Assembly (NCBI GenBank): GCA_027596075.1
Contig: JADGJC010000041.1
Coordinates: forward strand, 62,488-126,487
Reading direction: 5' to 3'
From: Rhizophlyctis rosea
Taxonomy: Eukaryota; Chytridiomycota; Chytridiomycetes; Rhizophlyctidales; Rhizophlyctidaceae
DNA: 64,000 nt
In this document: positions 1 through 12,436 of the stretch, in pieces
Numbering within the stretch: the first letter of the stretch is position 1
How the letters are laid out: every line of letters begins with the position of its first letter
Position numbers and translations under genes: made by a program
The notes under the pieces: generated by a model
Database searches by the model: none
What the model was told of the DNA's origin: nothing
Seen by the model: the letters and a program-made list of their open reading frames with translations, nothing else

Positions 1-254
1 CCCCCCCCCCCCCCCCCCCCTCCCCCAAGATGTTGAACCAGATTTCGATCAGATTTACTGGACTGGTATATTCAAAAACAAAAACGTATTTACAGGAATC
101 AACGATCCAAAACAGAAGGAACAGAACAGAAATAACACAAAAACTGAACACCGAACTACTCCCCAAACGAAAATGAAACAAGAACATAACAAAACAAGGG
201 GTATCAGTTCACCGACACGCATCAAGCGCATCGACAAAAAATCTAAAAAATCTA
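1..254. repeat. Poly-C tract and 3' flank of the F-box gene
   Basis: The window opens with 20 C, one T and 5 C. A long C run at a sequence end is either a genuine homopolymer or a contig-end artefact. The rest, A-rich on the + strand, is the likely 3' untranslated region of the leftward F-box gene. No other gene is visible here. Confidence 0.6.
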
Positions 255-2102
255 TCACATCAAACTCTCCTCCAACCTAACCAACTCATCCCCCCTAAAC
301 CTCCTCCTCAACCCCTCCAAAAACTCCCTCCCCAACCCTTCCCTCTGCTGCTGCTGCCCCCCTTCCTCCTCCTCAACTTCCCCGACATCCTCCTCCCCAC
401 CACACCCCTCAACCTTCAAAACCCGCAAAAGCTTGCAGCCATTCACGAGGTGCCTCAACCCCGCTTCAGTAACGCCCCGACATCCCCTAAGATCGATTTT
501 CTCAAGGAGAGGACAGTGAGAGGCAATAGAATGCAGGACGGAATCGTCGATGGATGCCACCCATGCAAGTGAAAGGGATTTGAGATGGGGGCCTTTAGCG
601 CGGACGAAGTGTTTCAGAGCTGATCCGGAGGGCGACGTCCCAGCCATGATAACCGTATCCAACTTCCTAGCCTCCACCAACCGGTCCAACACCGCATCCA
701 TCTGCCCTACCACCGTACACGTAAAACTAACATCAACGGCCTTCAACCCCTTACACCCCGCAACAACAGCCTCAACGCTCCGTTCCGTGACGCCCTTCTG
801 ACATCCCCTCAAATCAACTACACGAAGTCGCGGAAGGTGTTCAGCGAAACCGACGACGCTTTCTTCGGAGACATTGGCCCAAGCGTACATGACGTTACGG
901 AGGTTAGGTGCGTGGCGAACCAAGGACGCGACATGGGCGTCGGTGTCGGAGCCCGCCATGCGGAAGTGGGTGCAGGTTGGGGAGAGGTGGGAGGTTATGA
1001 GCGTTGCGAGGTGGGAGCGGAGGACGTCGCCGTCGAAGTTGATGTCGATTTGGAGGGTGCGGAGGCGCGGGACGGTCGTGGTAAGGAAATGGTTGAGCGT
1101 TTTGAGGAGGTGTTGCGGGGTTGGGGTTTGCATGGTGTGGTGGTGGTGGTGGTGAGTGTGGAGCGGGTAAGGAGCCAAATGACCCGCCACGACGAGGGTT
1201 TCGAGGAACGGCGAGGCCGAGGTGAGGGTTTGGAGGTTGTGGAGGTGGAGGCCTTCGCACCAGAGTTTCAAGGTGCGGATTTTGCGGCATGCGCTGGCGA
1301 GGGTGCGAAGGTGCCAGGTGTGGGAGGGTTCGTGGAGGCGGACTTTGGAGAGGTCGAGGGTGCGGACGAAGATGCCGTTCCCGTTCATGACGCCTAAGCC
1401 GCGGCCGGACATGACGCAGGCTTTGACGAAGCGGTCGATGGCGTGTTCGGTGAGGAGGTCTGGGTGGGCGTAGAGGGTTGGTGTGGCGACCGTGTACCAG
1501 TATTTGTTGACGAGGGTGCAGGCAGCGAGAGTGCGCTGACGATTGTTGGAGGGATTGGCGGAAAGGATGGAAAGTACGGTATGGAGGAGCTCCGGGAGGA
1601 GGGTAGCGGCGATGGAGGGATGAGTATGGGTATGAATGCCCTCATCGTGTTCAGTGGTGATATGGGTATGATCCTCCATGTCCATGTTGAAGGCCATGCA
1701 GTCACGCTCTTCGGTAGGTGACATGCTGAAAATGTCACTCGCATCGCTAAGACGCCGACGAGGAGTAGCCGGAGTGGGAGGAGATGCCGCACTCTCGGCG
1801 TATGACTTCGAGCCGATGTATTTGATGGGGGCAGTATCTTCCCAAGAGCCGTAGCCTTCGTCCATCAAGGAATGGTGAGAGGAGGCGATGGACGCGTCCG
1901 AGCAGTTGGACGAAATGGAGGAATTGCTCCCGCGGCGACGAGGCGGCGGATGAGCATGGACGACAGTGACGACCTTGGCAGTGGTGGAGCCCAAGGACGA
2001 GGTGGAGTTGGAACGGGCGAGGACGCCTTGGCCGCCGGCAAGGACGTCCCCGCCAACTACAGAAAGCTTGCTAGGCAACGGGGGAAACATCATGATGTCC
2101 AT
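255..2102 (-). CDS. F-box / leucine-rich-repeat protein
   Basis: A 615-aa single-exon protein, probably a substrate-recognition subunit of an SCF ubiquitin ligase. Residues 1-165 are low-complexity and Ser/Pro-rich with a His/Thr tract. An F-box lies at about 167-212 (LLPELLHTVL followed by CTLVNKYWY). The C-terminal half carries leucine-rich repeats of the cysteine-containing type, for example LRVVDLRGCQKGVTE and LLEKIDLRGCRGVTE, as in FBXL/AMN1 proteins. An internal run of six His sits at about residues 318-324. The start is the ATG ending at 2102, with two further Met in the next three codons. The C-terminus is Glu/Gly/Gln-rich. The substrate cannot be read from sequence. The coding strand is C-rich 5' and G-rich 3', like the other genes here. 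The family is secure; the exact role is unknown. Confidence 0.85.
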   Translation of the reverse strand: MDIMMFPPLPSKLSVVGGDVLAGGQGVLARSNSTSSLGSTTAKVVTVVHAHPPPRRRGSNSSISSNCSDASIASSHHSLMDEGYGSWEDTAPIKYIGSKSYAESAASPPTPATPRRRLSDASDIFSMSPTEERDCMAFNMDMEDHTHITTEHDEGIHTHTHPSIAATLLPELLHTVLSILSANPSNNRQRTLAACTLVNKYWYTVATPTLYAHPDLLTEHAIDRFVKACVMSGRGLGVMNGNGIFVRTLDLSKVRLHEPSHTWHLRTLASACRKIRTLKLWCEGLHLHNLQTLTSASPFLETLVVAGHLAPYPLHTHHHHHHTMQTPTPQHLLKTLNHFLTTTVPRLRTLQIDINFDGDVLRSHLATLITSHLSPTCTHFRMAGSDTDAHVASLVRHAPNLRNVMYAWANVSEESVVGFAEHLPRLRVVDLRGCQKGVTERSVEAVVAGCKGLKAVDVSFTCTVVGQMDAVLDRLVEARKLDTVIMAGTSPSGSALKHFVRAKGPHLKSLSLAWVASIDDSVLHSIASHCPLLEKIDLRGCRGVTEAGLRHLVNGCKLLRVLKVEGCGGEEDVGEVEEEEGGQQQQREGLGREFLEGLRRRFRGDELVRLEESLM

Positions 2103-5100
2103 CTGGTGGGGTCAAGAGATGAGAGAGATCGTTAGCTGGATGCCCGTGACCAGTACTGAGGAACGACATTTTCGGGTGGGACCGATATTTGAACCCTGGC
2201 TTGCAGGATGCAAGCTGGGACGCGTCGCCCAGCCCACCAAGACAACCTAAAAATAACCCAACTAAGAAACACCCAACCACTCCACCACCATACACACCTT
2301 GAAGGGTTATATGTTTTCAATTTGTAGTTTGAATACTGTTTGTATGCTGGTAACAACGTTCCGTGTTGTTTGCAGGATGAGTTTGCGTGAGCTAGATGTC
2401 GTTCTCGGGTGTGGGAATTGTGCAAGTGTGTGGCACGGTCGTGTGAGTGACGAGTGGCTATTTCTAGAATCAGGTGGAGTAGGATGAACGTAGCACGCGA
2501 GACGTTAGCGAATGAAAGCAAACGGAGCAAGCGTGCAGGGATGGTTTGAGGGTATGGAGGGGTTGATAAAAGGAAATGTCTGACGAGACATTTCGAGAGG
2601 GAGCAGACCACACCACCACCAGTGTCTCCCCGACACCAACCTCCCTCACACACCTCCTCCACCCGTTCCAGGACAGGAGCAGCGTGTGTATTCCCCATGC
2701 TTACTGCTGCCGTCATATCCGTTGCTACCAGCCCGACCGCAAGGACTTTGTACACACATCGCATACACCAAATCGCGCAACCCTCTCCCTGCAGTTGCAA
2801 TTCGCCTGCTGGACAACCCGGCATAATCCATCGTGACCCCCCTTCGCGTGTGAACTACAGAAAGTGGCTTGCAGCCATTCCCTCAATGCGCGTTCTGCGC
2901 TTTTCCTTCCCCTTCACTTCCTTCAGGGTCCTCCCATGCTCTGTCGTTACACCGATTATGTTGGCAGTGGACAACACTGACGATCGGCACTCATAATGCC
3001 ATTGTGATAAAAACAAACTCTTCCCTCCACCCCATTCCCGCTGTCAATCCCAATACACCTCTCCCGTTCCCACACACACTCACACCAATGAACACGCCCT
3101 ACACACCTTGCGTATGAGAATGCAACAAAGCAACGCTGGTACTAGGGATATGTGTGTGTATGAGCGGCAGCGCAACAGGTTGCAACAGTGTGAGAGTGCC
3201 TAAGTGCAGGACTAGTTGAAGAAATCGTAGGTGGAATAGCGAGTCGGACAAGAAACAAGCCAGAGAGAGGGACGATGGTGGAGGAATGGCAGTTTATTGT
3301 GGACAAGACAATCACTGGCTGACACTCAGGGCACCTTATGACTGACTGACTCATGCCTGATGAGTCTTCACGAGTGGCAGTTGATAGAGTTTAGACTATT
3401 GTGGACCCTTACAGCCAACTGAGAGACCCGCATGAATCCGGGGGGCCCATGATAGACCTCACTGCTCGGGGACAACCCTGCATCCTCCTCCGTACCTTCC
3501 CTGAAACCCAACCACTCCGAAACCGCAGGCCCTATGATCCCTCCACCCAACGCATAGCAACATTGTGGACCACACTGGTACGAGCCAATTGCTGCCTACA
3601 CACATGGGGCTTATGATCATGACAAAACGCGCGGATGGGTGGATGAACCCGTTGACCTCTTGGTTGCGAACCATGCGGCTCATGGCAAACTTGATCTGGT
3701 GACTCGCAAATCAATGCCTCCCCAAGCCACGATTGCCCGCAGTCAAAAGAGACCCTGGCTCATCAGCTCATCATTCGATCAGATGGTGTGTGTGTGCAGA
3801 GGGAGAGGGTTGGCACATTCATGGCTGGATGTAGCAGCAACCCCACTCTCAGATCGGCAAAACGAAAATATAAGCTGTTCCCCAAACCAAATCGACCAAC
3901 AATAACACCCCTAATTCTACCTCCGATTTCCTACGGAAAGTGTCTCACTTTCCAAGGGTCCAAACAAAACCCTCCTCCCTCCAACCTCTTGTCCTCTGCT
4001 CACCAACTCCACAAATTACACCACACTCCCTTCCCTCTCTCAAAACTCAAACGAACGGAACGGAACGGACCCCGCATAACCCTGGCCTCTCATTGCATTC
4101 ACCATGAGGGACCCGCTGACGCGTCTCCCCAGCAAACCCGAAGCAACAGAGCACACGACCACGGTTGTCCGCACAATGCGCAACGCGACCACCTGACATG
4201 ACTCACCGCCACCGTTAGTCTGGGTTCAATTGGGTGGCGAAGTCATCAAAGGAGAAGGGGTTCTCATCATCATTGCATTCAAGGGGTCACGAGGGGTGCG
4301 CGTCAAGGGGGTGCAAAATGCAAATCGTTGTTGATTGGAAGGGACTGCAGACCCGGGGGTTTGGAAAAGTGGTGGCGTGAGTTGACAAGTTGTGGATTTT
4401 TATATGCATCCAAGCCACAATTCGGAGGTTTTGGAGCCAGGGTTGGGAGGAGCGTCCGAGAGGGATGGACGTGCTGCTCACGCGACCGCGTTTCCTGCTT
4501 CCAACTTGAAAGCGGCTTGTCCAAGAAAAAATGAAAACATTCCGCCGGGTTCCCTCGCTTTCCGCCGTCTGTTCAGGCAGCATTTTCTTTGACCTCGTAT
4601 CAACAATACGCTACCTCCTTACCGTCCCTCACCCAACCCTCTTACTGATCACGACTATCCATACATAAGTCACCAACTCTAGTCCAAACCAACGCTTATG
4701 TCTCGCGTGACTACAATCCCCGTTGATAGATATGATCCCAAATGAAGGTCCTTTCGAAGATTCAAAAATCCATCTTGGGTAAACTTACAACGGATCACAG
4801 TGGAACAACACTTCAAACTGGCCACCATGTCCGCTGCTGGGCGTAGCATATTCCTTTTTGCACCGCAATAGCTAAAGGTGTAACAAATACATAACAATAT
4901 CCATGGCAGCCAATCCAGAAAACCGACACCATGCACGCGATAGCTTTTCTTTACACGTCACCATTCTCAGCTGGTTTTCTTAACTCGCTGTTCCTTCTCT
5001 GCGTATTTGCAAGAACCATACACGTCACATACCTACATCCCGCGGCTCTGGATGCAGAGAAAAAGTGAATCGAGACCGCAAGCCGATTGGATTATGGAAG

Positions 5101-7344
5101 ATGACATGCTTTCACCATCGACCAGACTATGCTACCGTGTTTCATCCCAACTTGCTTATGTAGTCCCTGATGCTGTGGAACACCCTCCGTTTTACACGAG
5201 CTCTTCGCATGCTCTTCTCTCACCCAAACAGGCCCCTTGATGATATATCTCGCCACAAAGGTGTAAAAAGGCGCGAATCACCCGGTCGACGAAGTTACCA
5301 ATGCCACCACATTCAACAAGAGGATAAATTGGAATTAGAGACTTTATTCCATCCATTGTATAAATGGTTAGAGCCATGCTTCCATCCTGATTCGGTGCGA
5401 AAGGCGATCAGGTTCAGGAGAAATGCGGGAGAGAGTCCAGCAATCAGTGGCCATCGTGACAGTTAACCTTCCGCGACGCCGCACTGAGGATTGCAGAATC
5501 GATGTGCTAGCTTGAGTCAACATTCCAATCATACCCGGACATCCCAACTCCACGTCCTGTAAGTAATCAATCAAACAGATGGGTGACCTGAACTTCCGTG
5601 TTCTCAAAATCATCAAGTTGGATCTCTCTCTTCTCCTTCTGCATTACGCGGTGATTAATGTAAGCAAAGCGTTGAGTGTTCTTTTCCTACATGAGAGAAC
5701 CACGGCAATCGGCGCCCAAGCAACACCTATCGTTTAGTGGACTCATCAGCGATGGTGATGTGACATGATATTCATCGCGATACGCCCGATGGTACTTCCA
5801 AAAAGAAATGGCGGTCCCTCGCAGCACCCATGCGGCAGCCAAGGTTTTTGCCCAGATGCTTTTACCAATCTTCGTGTTTCTTGCTATCGTTGGGCTACAT
5901 TACAAAAGTCCAATGCAGCTGCCGTCAAATACAAACCGCACAAGCGCGAACCTACCAAATATTGAGTTACACCGCATTTCATCGATGATGATCACGAGTT
6001 GCTTTCGCTGACTTTGGATTCCCTTCATTCTACTGACCACCGAATAATCATATCGCATTCTTATGGACGCGAAACCCGCATCAGCCGGCAGATGTGCTCC
6101 GAGTTCAGCTGTTCTGTTGACCAGTGGATTGCACATAGCCACCTATCAGCGGTCCCCAGCCAATCCCTTCTTGTTCATACTGTTTTTTGTTTTTTGCAAA
6201 TTGCCAACCCGTTCACAGATCCAGTGTACTCAGAAGGGAAACTGTGCTAATTCTCTTGAATAGAGACTCGCAAATAGTAACTTAGCACTGCAACCTTACA
6301 GAACCAAAACGTCAACATGGATCTACAAATATCTCTGTCTGTTCTCCTTCGCCGCATTTGGGAGCAACTTCTGAGGAGCAAGTGGTGGCTACTTTGCTTT
6401 TTGAAATCTTAAAAGGAATGTTGGACACAATCACAGTACACAGCGCAAACTATGCCCTGGCAGGCTTACACACAAAAACGAAGAACGGATCACTACGTCC
6501 AGTTGCACTTTGGTCGCAGCGGCAGGGACTCCTTTTGCACGTATCGCTTTCACAGACTTCATTTAATTCATGAACTCCGAGCTGCACAAATGTATCTCGT
6601 AGCTTACGATACAGAGAAAGTGGAAGCCAACAAAGGTGTTCACAATCCCGCATTCACCATTCAGTCCGTGAGCATCCACTAGGCGTAAGAAGAATCCACA
6701 AAATTGTCCGGTGCTAAAAAAACAGCATATTGCTCAGTAGTCTGTAAAAGTGTCCCATGTGTTCACAATAATCATTTTTGAGCCTGCTGACCACTTGCTT
6801 TCTTAAAAGTAAGGTGCAAATTGTGCAAAATGTTGGGCAAGGACCCTCCTGAACGCGGTGGCGGTGCTCAGTGCCACATTGCGCCGTCAGCCTCGTGTTG
6901 TCACTCAAATGACGTAGCGTGTGCCACCGGCGGCCAAGAAAGGACCCTGAACTTTTATGGTGGTTCGGCTCACTTGAGTGGCATTTTGCCACCAGTCATG
7001 GCATCTCCATCTTGATATCACCTTTTATAGAATGATTGGTTTTGAGGCATTGATAGTTCGTTGGCCCATATTTCTCCGCCATGGCTCGATTCCCATCTGA
7101 CTAATGTCGGACTTCTGAGCGGAGTCGGTGGGTATGAATGGCCATGGCAAGAGCTTTGGAAACCGTTTGTTGTGCGAAAGTGTGCGACCTTTGAACCAGG
7201 TACTGATATAAGTATTAACCTCTTCATCATCCGTCAAGCGAAGCGGTTGACGCGAAATCGTTCATCACGTTGTTTTCGTTACGCTCTTTCATTGTGAGGT
7301 CTCACCACCGCCGTTTGGTTATTGTGACCCTGTCTCAATTCACA
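2103..7344. other. Gene-poor intergenic region (5.2 kb)
   Basis: Only short overlapping open frames are present, none with a recognisable domain, splice-consistent extension or the C-to-G exon skew of real exons here. CT-rich patches near 2700-3100 and 3900-4100 may be promoter or untranslated DNA. A weak tRNA-like fold near 2190-2240 (- strand) was judged unreliable. No transposon ends or long repeats were recognised. Confidence 0.5.
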
Positions 7345-8618
7345 ATGGACTCCCAACCCGCATCATGGACCGGACGCCTAAGGCAAAAGTCCACCCGTAA
7401 CCCCCCGACCTCCGTCTCCTCCACATCAACACCCCCCACACCACCTTCAACTCCCCGCCCAACCTCCAAAAAACGTAAAACACCATCTCCCCAATCTTCC
7501 TCCATATCCTCTGAACCCCTAACCCCAAAAACACCCAAACCCAAAAAACCAAAATACACCCCAACACCCAACCAAACTCCCTTCCCAACCCACCCCTACC
7601 CCACCCCCTCCCAAGCACACACAATCCACACCCGCCTCTCAACCCTCCACGGCCTCCCCACCCGCCGCCCCCGCACAACTCCCGGCGGCTGCGGCGACGT
7701 GCCCAACGTCCTTGACGCCCTCATCCGCACCATCCTCTCCCAAAACACCACAAACGCAAACAGCACAAACGCACATAAGGGTCTTGTTAAGAAGTTTGGT
7801 AGCTGTAACTGGGACGCCATACGCGAAGCCAAGCAGGAGGAAGTGGAGGATGCTATCCGTGTCGGAGGTCTAGCAAAGACCAAATCTCGACGAATCCAAG
7901 CCATCCTCAACTCCGTCCACTCCAAATATGGAACCTGCACACTCGACCACCTCCATTCCGCAACAGATGAAGAGGCCATGGTAAAGTTGACGTCATTTGA
8001 CGGGGTTGGACCTAAAACCGCGAGTTGCGTGTTACTGTTCTGTTTAAAGAGACATTCCTTCGCGGTTGATACGCATGTGTTCCGAATTACCAAAGCACTT
8101 GGATGGGTTCCGCAAGGGGCGAGTAGGGAGGAGGCACATGCGCATTTGGATGCGAAGGTGCCGGATGAGTTGAAGTTTGGGTTGCATGTTTTGTTTGTTA
8201 AGGTGTGTGATCAATCAGTTCCCTCCTTTTCTCTCCTTTTTCCCTGTTTTGTCAAAAGTCGGCCGCTCTCTGTTCTGAATAACTCATCCAATACCTTTCT
8301 TTGCACGATTGATCTCACCAGCACGGAAAATGCTGTACAACCTGCGCCGCACGCGGACGACCACAGCAAACACCTGTTGGGCCGTGTCCCATAAAGGAGT
8401 TCATGGGAGGTGTCAAGCCAAGGGATGTGGAGGTCAAGGAGGAGGAGTTTGGTGGAGAGAGAGCGATAGAGGACGTGGTTGAGGTAGAGGGGTTTGGTAG
8501 TATATTGGAGGAGATGGGGAAGAAGGAGGAGGAGAATGATGAGGAAGGAGATGGGATTAAGGATGAGGACAGAGAGGAGGTGAAATTTGGCGACGGGATT
8601 GCAGGAAAATATGAGTAA
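7345..8618 (+). CDS. HhH-GPD DNA glycosylase (endonuclease III-like)
   Basis: Join(7345..8202, 8322..8618), 384 aa. It is a base-excision-repair glycosylase/AP lyase acting on damaged or modified bases in DNA. Residues 1-100 are Pro/Ser/Thr/Lys-rich and probably disordered. The HhH-GPD fold follows, with helix-hairpin-helix GVGPKTASCVLLF supplying the lyase-type Lys, and the catalytic Asp in FAVDTHVFRITKALGW. The intron has GTGTGT and CAG ends at phase 0. Exon 2 begins with the Cys-rich segment HGKCCTTC and a later GPCPI, where family members hold a 4Fe-4S cluster. The spacing departs from the usual C-x6-C-x2-C-x5-C. The tail is Glu/Lys-rich and acidic. The start is the second in-frame ATG (7345); the upstream frame from 7270 is probably untranslated. 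Substrate is not predictable; the family call is strong. Confidence 0.88.
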
Positions 8619-11600
8619 TGGTTAATGAGAGCGAGGGAGTGCAGAGGGTGACATGAGGATGTATTCTATAACAAGGATGATCTTGCATCCATCATCAATG
8701 ATCTTATTCACACATATGATACCATCACGCGAATATTCATTTCCGTGGATCACATGCGAGTTCCTGGAGGGCTTTTCTTTTTGGCACTTTCAAGGTGCCC
8801 GACCTTTATTTTGAAACCAGAAAAATAAACCAACGTACACCGTCCATGGAACCCATCTTTCACCAGGCGTTCAAACTTCGTCAGGTGAGAGGGATGCACT
8901 GTTTTCACATCATGATTTGCGGAGGGGAAGACACCGACGGTTGGTATGCACTCTGTGAAGTGCGTTACAAATCTTTGAGAGGCAGTGTTTTCACGCTGAA
9001 TGATGAGTGATGGGCTTGATGCCGTACACCAGGGTCCAGGAAGTCATTGACGGCAAACGGACCCACAAGATGAAGGTCGGCCTTTTCCACTGACAGGAGA
9101 GTTCCTGAACGCGCATAACCAACGGGGAAACCGCGTGCTGGAACATCAAGTGAGACAGAAAACGGGTACAAAGAAGCATGTCAACGAGATCTTTGCGGGA
9201 TAAAATACTTAATATATGTCATTCCAAGATCGTCGCCTGAGCGCACCCACTGCCACCCGCGCCGAGATATGGTGCATTTGAGCATGGTGCACTCACAGTG
9301 CAAACATACGCATTCGATGCTGGAAGCAGGCGATTACCAGCTTGCCTGCGTCAAATGCTCGACAAATGTTGGTTCGGTTTCGTTTTGGTTGATCTTTCGT
9401 GTTGCCATCCGCCCTGCCAGAAAACGAAACCCATGGCTGACATTGCACATATATGAGCATTCGTCGCTTGACATCTCGCATGGTCATGACATTAAACAGT
9501 TTATCTCAGTGTTCAGTGGTGAACGAGGCAACACTCGCCTACTTGCTATTTTCTGGTGACAATATCCAATGGGCCAGTCCATCTTCGCTTGGATTCAGCC
9601 TCGGCCTACAACAATAATATGCTCGTGCAACTCATTCGCATCTAAATAGCTCTTCCGTAGGCATGTTCCAATCGGGGCAGAGAAGTGGGAGAGCAACTAT
9701 TTGCGGGAGGTTGACTGTAAGAGGAGCATCCGCGGCAGCTGTCACTCTGACAGAGCAGATTCAAACCTGCACTGTGCATCGTTACCGCATTCGTCAAATG
9801 TCTAATCGTGGTTCCCTTGGACATAGTACCTGGCGATGGAGGAACAAAGTATCTATGGTTACTCTCGATGATATCTAAGTATGACTCAACATCGAAACCG
9901 TAACCGTCTCTGCTGTAGTAAAACACTACCAGCTATCACTGCAGGTGGAGTCATTGCCAAGATCTCACTGCTTTCATCGTATGTAGTACCCTCGCTCTTT
10001 TTTCCAGAAAGTTGCGTATTAGTACAGTTCGCATTCCACACATCGTTGATGAGATATCATCTTACTGCTTGAGGCAAACAGTGCGACCATGAGGCAAGGC
10101 GACAAAAAATAGCATACTGATGGGCAGATCGACAGATCGCAAGCTTCGCTTTGACCAGCTCCGACTGTGGATGGTTTTCGTCACTTCACAGGAGCAGAAG
10201 CATTTCTCAGATCAAAGGAAGTGATGAGGTGCCAATGAAAATGTGCTTCGAAGTGAGCGTGACTTCACAACCTCGCAATACTCAGAACCGTGGCAGTCTG
10301 CGGTTGCGAGTGCCATTCCCCAACTGTCCAGAAGTTGAATCGCCGTCATCCACAAATCCCGGCAGTGACTTGGGATGACATGTGGCAATGACTGCCGAAG
10401 AATGCAACGATTTGAAATAGGAAACTATCAGTCACGTTGTGGGGATTTGGCTGTTGCATAAGCAATGGCTACATCAAAAAAAAGGATTTCCTTGTGCCAG
10501 TTATGATCGCCGAGACAGACTTCGAGGTCCATTATCCTCACGGCGTTCTGAGAATTCCACCAACCTCTGAAAGCCGGCTACCGGAGTACCAGAGCAATCA
10601 GCGCACAGTGGGCTACCCTCAAGCTTGTAGCCGAGCTGGTCTTTTTGATCCCCCCCCCCCCCATATGCAGTTGATGCATAAAAAGATAAGCGGCATCACT
10701 GATCGAATGTGCAGTGAGCGAACCGTGACTGAAGTAATGATCAACACCTGCCTGCAAACCTTTTACACTATTGCAAATTTTCAGCGACCCTGAGGAGTCT
10801 TACGACCACATCAGTCACATCCTGATGAGAAAAACGAAAAACCAGGCCAACAAATCAGAATGCACATTGTAGGGTGAATCCATTATAGCGTTGTGGAATT
10901 CTGAACGTTGCGAATGCCAACAAACTTTGGCATCGGATCGCATAGTCGGGGAAGCGCGAATTCGTCAGCGGGCAATGTGTAATTCGCATTCGTCTCATAA
11001 TCTAAACACCGCCCATTTGCTGCTCACACACGAGAACGGGACCTTTTTCAGTATATGCGCCGATAGATGGACACTGAACACTCACATAACGACATTTCTT
11101 CAGCTCAAAAAGAATGGTGAAGACATGTCAATATAAAATGCACAGCCGCACCGTTCGTGGCAACCAGAACAGTGTTGTTACCAATCATGAAGAAGTACTA
11201 AGAAGTCTCATCTATCGACTGTCGATTGAATCTTTTGAATTGGAAGAACGGTTTGTGTGGAACATGATTAGCAATCCAAAAGTCCGGGAAGCAAAATAAC
11301 GGAAAACCGAGAGGAATGACCTAAAAAAAAAGGTCGATCAAAACCAAAATCAAACATCCGCAAGTGCGATCAACGGTGCCCGCAGTGCGAAATGTGACCG
11401 ACTTCGTCATCATCCCGATGCGGTGGTCCAAACCAACTTAACAATTGGGGCTCAAACCAGACGGTTTAGGGAAAAAGAGATTTCCTTGTATAATAGTAGA
11501 TAAGAGGCGGTTAAAGCCCGATATTAAGAGCGAATTACAATCAGACGGTCCAGACTTCGCCGATATTGTGAACTTTGAAAATAGGAACTGGATTAGCCAA

Positions 11601-11995
11601 GTCATTCCAGTGAGCGCTGAAACCTCAAGCTGGCTTCAGTGGCTTCTAAATGAAGCTAGGGAATCCTAGAGAGTATGCGACTAAGCCTCACGTACCAGCA
11701 TGTTTGCATCAAGATATAAAGGCTTCAAGATGTGGATGTCCAGACCTTCGACACTTTGGTTGGTCTCAGTTGCCTTTCACAGTGTATTTCTCGTTGCATT
11801 GTCCATCCTTGAAAGCAGACTACCACACTTGAGCTGGTGTGCGGTCCGAGGTTGAAATCTCCAAATGGTGCACATGGGAAAATTGCTCTAGAGAGCGGGG
11901 TGAGAGTAATCGCCATGCAAGACTGTCATGCTCGCATAAGGAAAAATGTGCAAAAACTAACAAAAGAAAGCAGTATATATATCCCTGAATATGAC

Positions 11996-12089
11996 GGCCT
12001 GACTTGGAATCAAACTGGGAAGAAATTGCGAGCAACAGAGACTTCTGTTACGGTAATGCAATGTGGTAAACCAAGTATACTATCAGGCC
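11996..12089 (-). pseudogene. tRNA-like element, copy 1 (degenerate)
   Basis: On the minus strand the ends GGCCTGA and TCAGGCC form a perfect 7-bp acceptor-like stem. An A-box-like stretch (TAGTATACTTGG) follows. The T-arm is damaged: the loop is TTTGATT and the stem no longer pairs, unlike copies 2 and 3. The middle is long (about 28 nt within an ATTGC/GCAAT stem) and contains its own AACAG/CTGTT hairpin. Best read as a decayed copy of the neighbouring elements. Confidence 0.45.
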
Positions 12090-12163
12090 TGTTGTAGAAT
12101 CACTCAATGATCGGGGTTGCATTGGTCAAGCGACTAAATTGTAAAGAAACAAAAAAAGGACGT

Positions 12164-12252
12164 GGCCTGACCCGGACTCGAACCGGGAAATTGCGGTAAA
12201 CGGTTGCCCCAGTTTATAATGCAAGGTAGTATGCCAAGTATACTCTCAGGCC
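12164..12252 (-). tRNA. tRNA-like gene, copy 2 (anticodon not assignable)
   Basis: The minus strand has GGCCTGA/TCAGGCC acceptor pairing, A as discriminator base, an A-box (GAGTATACTTGG) and a perfect T-arm, CCCGG-TTCGAGT-CCGGG, matching the Pol III B-box. The anticodon region is abnormally long: TTGC and GCAA flank 26 nt, which would fit a loop plus an intron of about 19 nt. A UAU reading (Ile) is possible but the U33 and stem geometry are not convincing. It could be a functional intron-containing tRNA or a tRNA-derived repeat. Confidence 0.4.
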
Positions 12253-12345
12253 TTGTTGGAGGGGTTGTGTGGAGTACTCTGACGAGTTTCCCCAAATGAA
12301 TGGAGTCTAGAAACAGAAAAAAAGATGATTGTATTATTCATTAGT

Positions 12346-12436
12346 GGCCTGACCCGGAGTCGAACCGGGGATAAATTGAAGATGAGCGCGATTGCCTGAG
12401 ACTTTCAATGTGGTGTGCCAAGTATACCATCAGGCC
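12346..12436 (-). tRNA. tRNA-like gene, copy 3 (anticodon not assignable)
   Basis: Same architecture as copy 2. The 7-bp acceptor is GGCCTGA/TCAGGCC, the A-box is a canonical TGGTATACTTGG, and the T-arm is CCCGG-TTCGACT-CCGGG. The stem ATTGA/TCAAT encloses about 25 nt, again longer than a 7-nt anticodon loop. Middle sequences differ widely between copies while both ends are conserved, which is odd for a recent duplication of a normal tRNA. Confidence 0.4.

Noticed and set aside
837..1397. 186-codon open frame (+)
   Set aside because: Antisense shadow of the LRR gene.
2186..2246. tRNA-like sequence (-)
   Set aside because: A stem GCTTG/CAAGC with a 7-nt loop and acceptor-like ends exist, but the T-stem does not pair and position 33 is A.
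2132..2824. 230-codon open frame (-) upstream of the F-box gene
   Set aside because: No domain; likely the 5' region of the F-box gene read by chance.
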